This document shows, piece after piece, positions 31,537 to 33,484 of a stretch of 33,484 bases of DNA; the stretch's first letter is position 1, and each line of letters opens with the position of its first letter. The position numbers and the translations under genes are program-made. Location: the NCBI GenBank assembly GCA_016209145.1, contig JACQWT010000030.1:1-33484 (forward strand), in the 5' to 3' direction. The notes below the pieces were generated by a model. That model had not been told where the DNA came from, made no database searches, and was given only the letters and a program-made list of their open reading frames with translations. This DNA is from Deltaproteobacteria bacterium (lineage in GTDB: Bacteria; Myxococcota_A; Polyangia; Polyangiales; Polyangiaceae).

Positions 31537-33484
31537 ATGCGACGGTGCGTTTTGGGGGCAGTGCTGTTCGCGGCGCTCGGCTGCACGAGCGAGGACAACC
31601 TGAGCCCGGCGGCCGACTTGCAGGGGCCCACTCAGGTGCGCATCGGCCAGGCCGCGACGTTCGACGCGAGCGGCTCGACCGACGCCGACGGAAAGATCGT
31701 CTCCTGGCTGTTCGACTTCGGCGACGGCTCCGAGCCGCGGAGCGCCGAAGGCCCGGTCGTGGCCCACGTCTACGAGAAGAAGCAGAGCCCCACGGTGACG
31801 CTCACCGTGACCGACGACGCCGGCGCCACGGGCACGGTCTCGCGCCAGGTCGTGGTCACGGACAACCTGCCGCCCATCGCGGCGTTCACGGCCCCGGCCG
31901 CGGCACGCATCGGCGAGCCGGTGCTCTTCGACGCGGCGGCATCGAGCGACCCCGACGGGACCATCGCCGACTACGCCTGGGACTTCGACGGCGACGGCAA
32001 GAGCGACGCCAGCGGCGTGGCCGTGAGCCACACCTACGACAAGCCAGGCATCCAGCTCGCCAAGCTCACCGTCACGGACAACGACGGCGCCACGGCCGAG
32101 AGCACGCACGCCATCGAGGCGACGGACAACGCCTTGCCGGTGGCCGCGATTTCCGGGTCGAGCGTCGTGCGCATCGACGAGATTGCGAGCTTCGACGGCT
32201 CCGGCTCGACCGATCCCGACGGCCAGATCGCCAAGTGGGAGTGGGACTTCGACTACGACGGCAAGACCTTCGACGCCGACGCGTCCGGGCCGGCCGTCAA
32301 CACGACCTACGCCAAGGCCGGCTCCTACACCGTGGCCCTGCGCGTCGAGGACAACGACGGCGGCTGGACGATCGGCACGCACGAGATCGAGGTCACGCCC
32401 AACGTCCCGCCCGTCGCCGCGATCGAGGGGCCGAGCCAGGTCCGCATCGACGAGATCGCCGCCTTCGACGGCTCCGGCTCGGCCGACCCCGACGGCAAGA
32501 TCGCCAAGAGTGAGTGGGACTTCGCGTACGACGGCAAGGCGTTTGCCGCCGGCGCCTCCGGCCCGGCCGTCAACACGACCTACGCCGAGGCCGGCTCCTA
32601 CACCGTCGCCCTGCGCGTCACCGACAGCGACGGCGACAGCACCCTGGTCACGCACGCCATCACGGTCACGCCCAACGCCGTGCCCGTGCCCGCGATCGAG
32701 GGGCCGACCCACGTCCGCATCGACGAGATTGCCGCCTTCGACGGCTCCGGCTCGACCGATCCCGACGGCCTGATCGTCAAGCACGAGTGGGACTTCGACT
32801 ACGACGGCAAGCTCTTCGGCGCCGATGCGGCCGGGCCGGCCGTCAGCAATGGGTGGCCTCTGGCGGGCCAGCACACCGTGGCCCTGCGCGTGACCGACAG
32901 CGACGGCGCCCAGGCCGTGACGACGCACGTGCTGGAAGTCACGGCGAACGAGCCCCCGCACGCTGCGCTGAGCGGCCCGACCAAGGTACGCATCGACGAG
33001 GTCGCCAGCTTCGACGGCTCCGGCTCGAGACGGCAAGATCGTCAAGCTCGAGTGGGACTTCGACTACGACGGCAAGCTCTTCGGCGCCGACGCCTCCGGG
33101 CCGACGGCCAACACGACCTATCCCAAGGCCGGCTCCTACACCGTGGCCCTGCGCGTGACCGACAACGACGGCGGCGAGGATCTCAGTACCGCCGCCATCG
33201 CGGTCACGCCCAACGCGACGCCGAGCGCCAAGATGGCCGGCCCGGCGAAGGTGCGCATCAACACCGCGGCGAGCTTCGACGCCACGGCGTCGAGCGACGC
33301 CGACGGCAAGATCGTCAAGAGCGAGTGGAACTTCACCTACGACGGCAAGCTCTTCGTCGCCGACGCGACCGGCCCCACGGTCACCACGAGCTACCCCAAG
33401 GCCGGCTCCTACACCGTGGCCCTGCGCGTGACCGACAACGACGGTGCCAGCGCTCTCACGACGCGCGCGCTCCTGGTCACGCCC
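31537..33484 (+). CDS. Second PKD-repeat lipoprotein, partial, frameshifted
   Basis: The start MRRCVLGAVLFAALGCTSED parallels that of the first PKD lipoprotein, with a lipobox Cys16 and a GGAGGA ribosome binding site. Five complete PKD domains are read in frame to about 33024, with a sixth broken there. At 33028 the expected GGCTCGAGCGACCCCGACGG reads GGCTCGAGACGG: eight bases (GCGACCCC) are missing and the PKD sequence continues in another frame to the window edge (GKIVKLEWDFDYDGKLF, then part of a seventh domain ending in LLVTP). The original frame stays open to the edge but then encodes Arg-rich nonsense. The gene is therefore frameshifted and its 3' end is outside the window. It is a paralogue of the 24028 gene, and its role is likewise inferred to be at the cell surface. 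Confidence 0.85.
   Translation, partial: MRRCVLGAVLFAALGCTSEDNLSPAADLQGPTQVRIGQAATFDASGSTDADGKIVSWLFDFGDGSEPRSAEGPVVAHVYEKKQSPTVTLTVTDDAGATGTVSRQVVVTDNLPPIAAFTAPAAARIGEPVLFDAAASSDPDGTIADYAWDFDGDGKSDASGVAVSHTYDKPGIQLAKLTVTDNDGATAESTHAIEATDNALPVAAISGSSVVRIDEIASFDGSGSTDPDGQIAKWEWDFDYDGKTFDADASGPAVNTTYAKAGSYTVALRVEDNDGGWTIGTHEIEVTPNVPPVAAIEGPSQVRIDEIAAFDGSGSADPDGKIAKSEWDFAYDGKAFAAGASGPAVNTTYAEAGSYTVALRVTDSDGDSTLVTHAITVTPNAVPVPAIEGPTHVRIDEIAAFDGSGSTDPDGLIVKHEWDFDYDGKLFGADAAGPAVSNGWPLAGQHTVALRVTDSDGAQAVTTHVLEVTANEPPHAALSGPTKVRIDEVASFDGSGSRRQDRQARVGLRLRRQALRRRRLRADGQHDLSQGRLLHRGPARDRQRRRRGSQYRRHRGHAQRDAERQDGRPGEGAHQHRGELRRHGVERRRRQDRQERVELHLRRQALRRRRDRPHGHHELPQGRLLHRGPARDRQRRCQRSHDARAPGHA

Overview
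The window is a very GC-rich stretch of about 33.5 kb from a bacterium that looks like a member of the Myxococcota, probably a Polyangia-type myxobacterium. This is inferred from gene content: a Hanks-type Ser/Thr kinase with the HRDVSPQN catalytic loop beside a TPR membrane protein, DUF2169 and sulfatase-modifying-factor-like proteins, lipoproteins whose mature N-termini are rich in Asp/Ala/Gly, long PKD-repeat lipoproteins and a PilZ gene. No ribosomal gene is present to fix the taxonomy, and I see no tRNA, rRNA or CRISPR array.

Region 1 (1-6.2 kb): a truncated DUF2169 gene (type VI secretion-associated family) sits 4 bp behind a PHP-type metal-dependent lipoprotein gene, both on the minus strand. 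They diverge from a kinase + TPR protein pair on the plus strand. The divergent spacer holds two adjacent perfect hairpins.

Region 2 (6.2-11.2 kb): an accessory, defence-like block on the minus strand. One unit is an AAA ATPase + PIN nuclease pair. The other is a tightly overlapping three-gene unit: a SAP-like protein with a tail resembling methyltransferase C-termini, an AlbA_2/Schlafen-type ATP-binding protein, and a short protein resembling the start of a type III-style restriction helicase. The second unit reads as the shrunken remnant of a methylase/AlbA_2/helicase system. The spacers here hold small repeats.

Region 3 (11.2-18.4 kb): a SUMF1-like lipoprotein, a 121-bp MITE-like element whose inverted repeat supplies the stop codon of the next gene, and a five-gene minus-strand run: glutamate dehydrogenase, a GAF-like/PEP-binding protein, a GerW/YtfJ protein, a DUF2953 (YtfI-like) protein and a second GerW-like protein.

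Region 4 (18.5-22.4 kb): an NYN + OST-HTH RNA-nuclease-like gene is followed 3 bp later by a 2',3'-cyclic phosphodiesterase (ThpR) gene. These converge on an AmpG-like transporter, a tail-anchored protein and a PilZ gene broken by an internal deletion and frameshift.

Region 5 (22.5-33.5 kb): envelope proteins. A secreted Lys/Pro-rich, barrel-like protein precedes a giant PKD lipoprotein whose frame is broken by an exact 19-bp tandem duplication; with one copy removed it would be 2036 aa. Next come Uma2-family and heptad-repeat coiled-coil genes on the minus strand, then a second PKD lipoprotein that carries its own frameshift (an apparent 8-bp deletion) and runs off the window. Two paralogous surface-protein genes each having one non-homopolymer frameshift is the most intriguing feature: it could be on/off switching, decay or assembly error.
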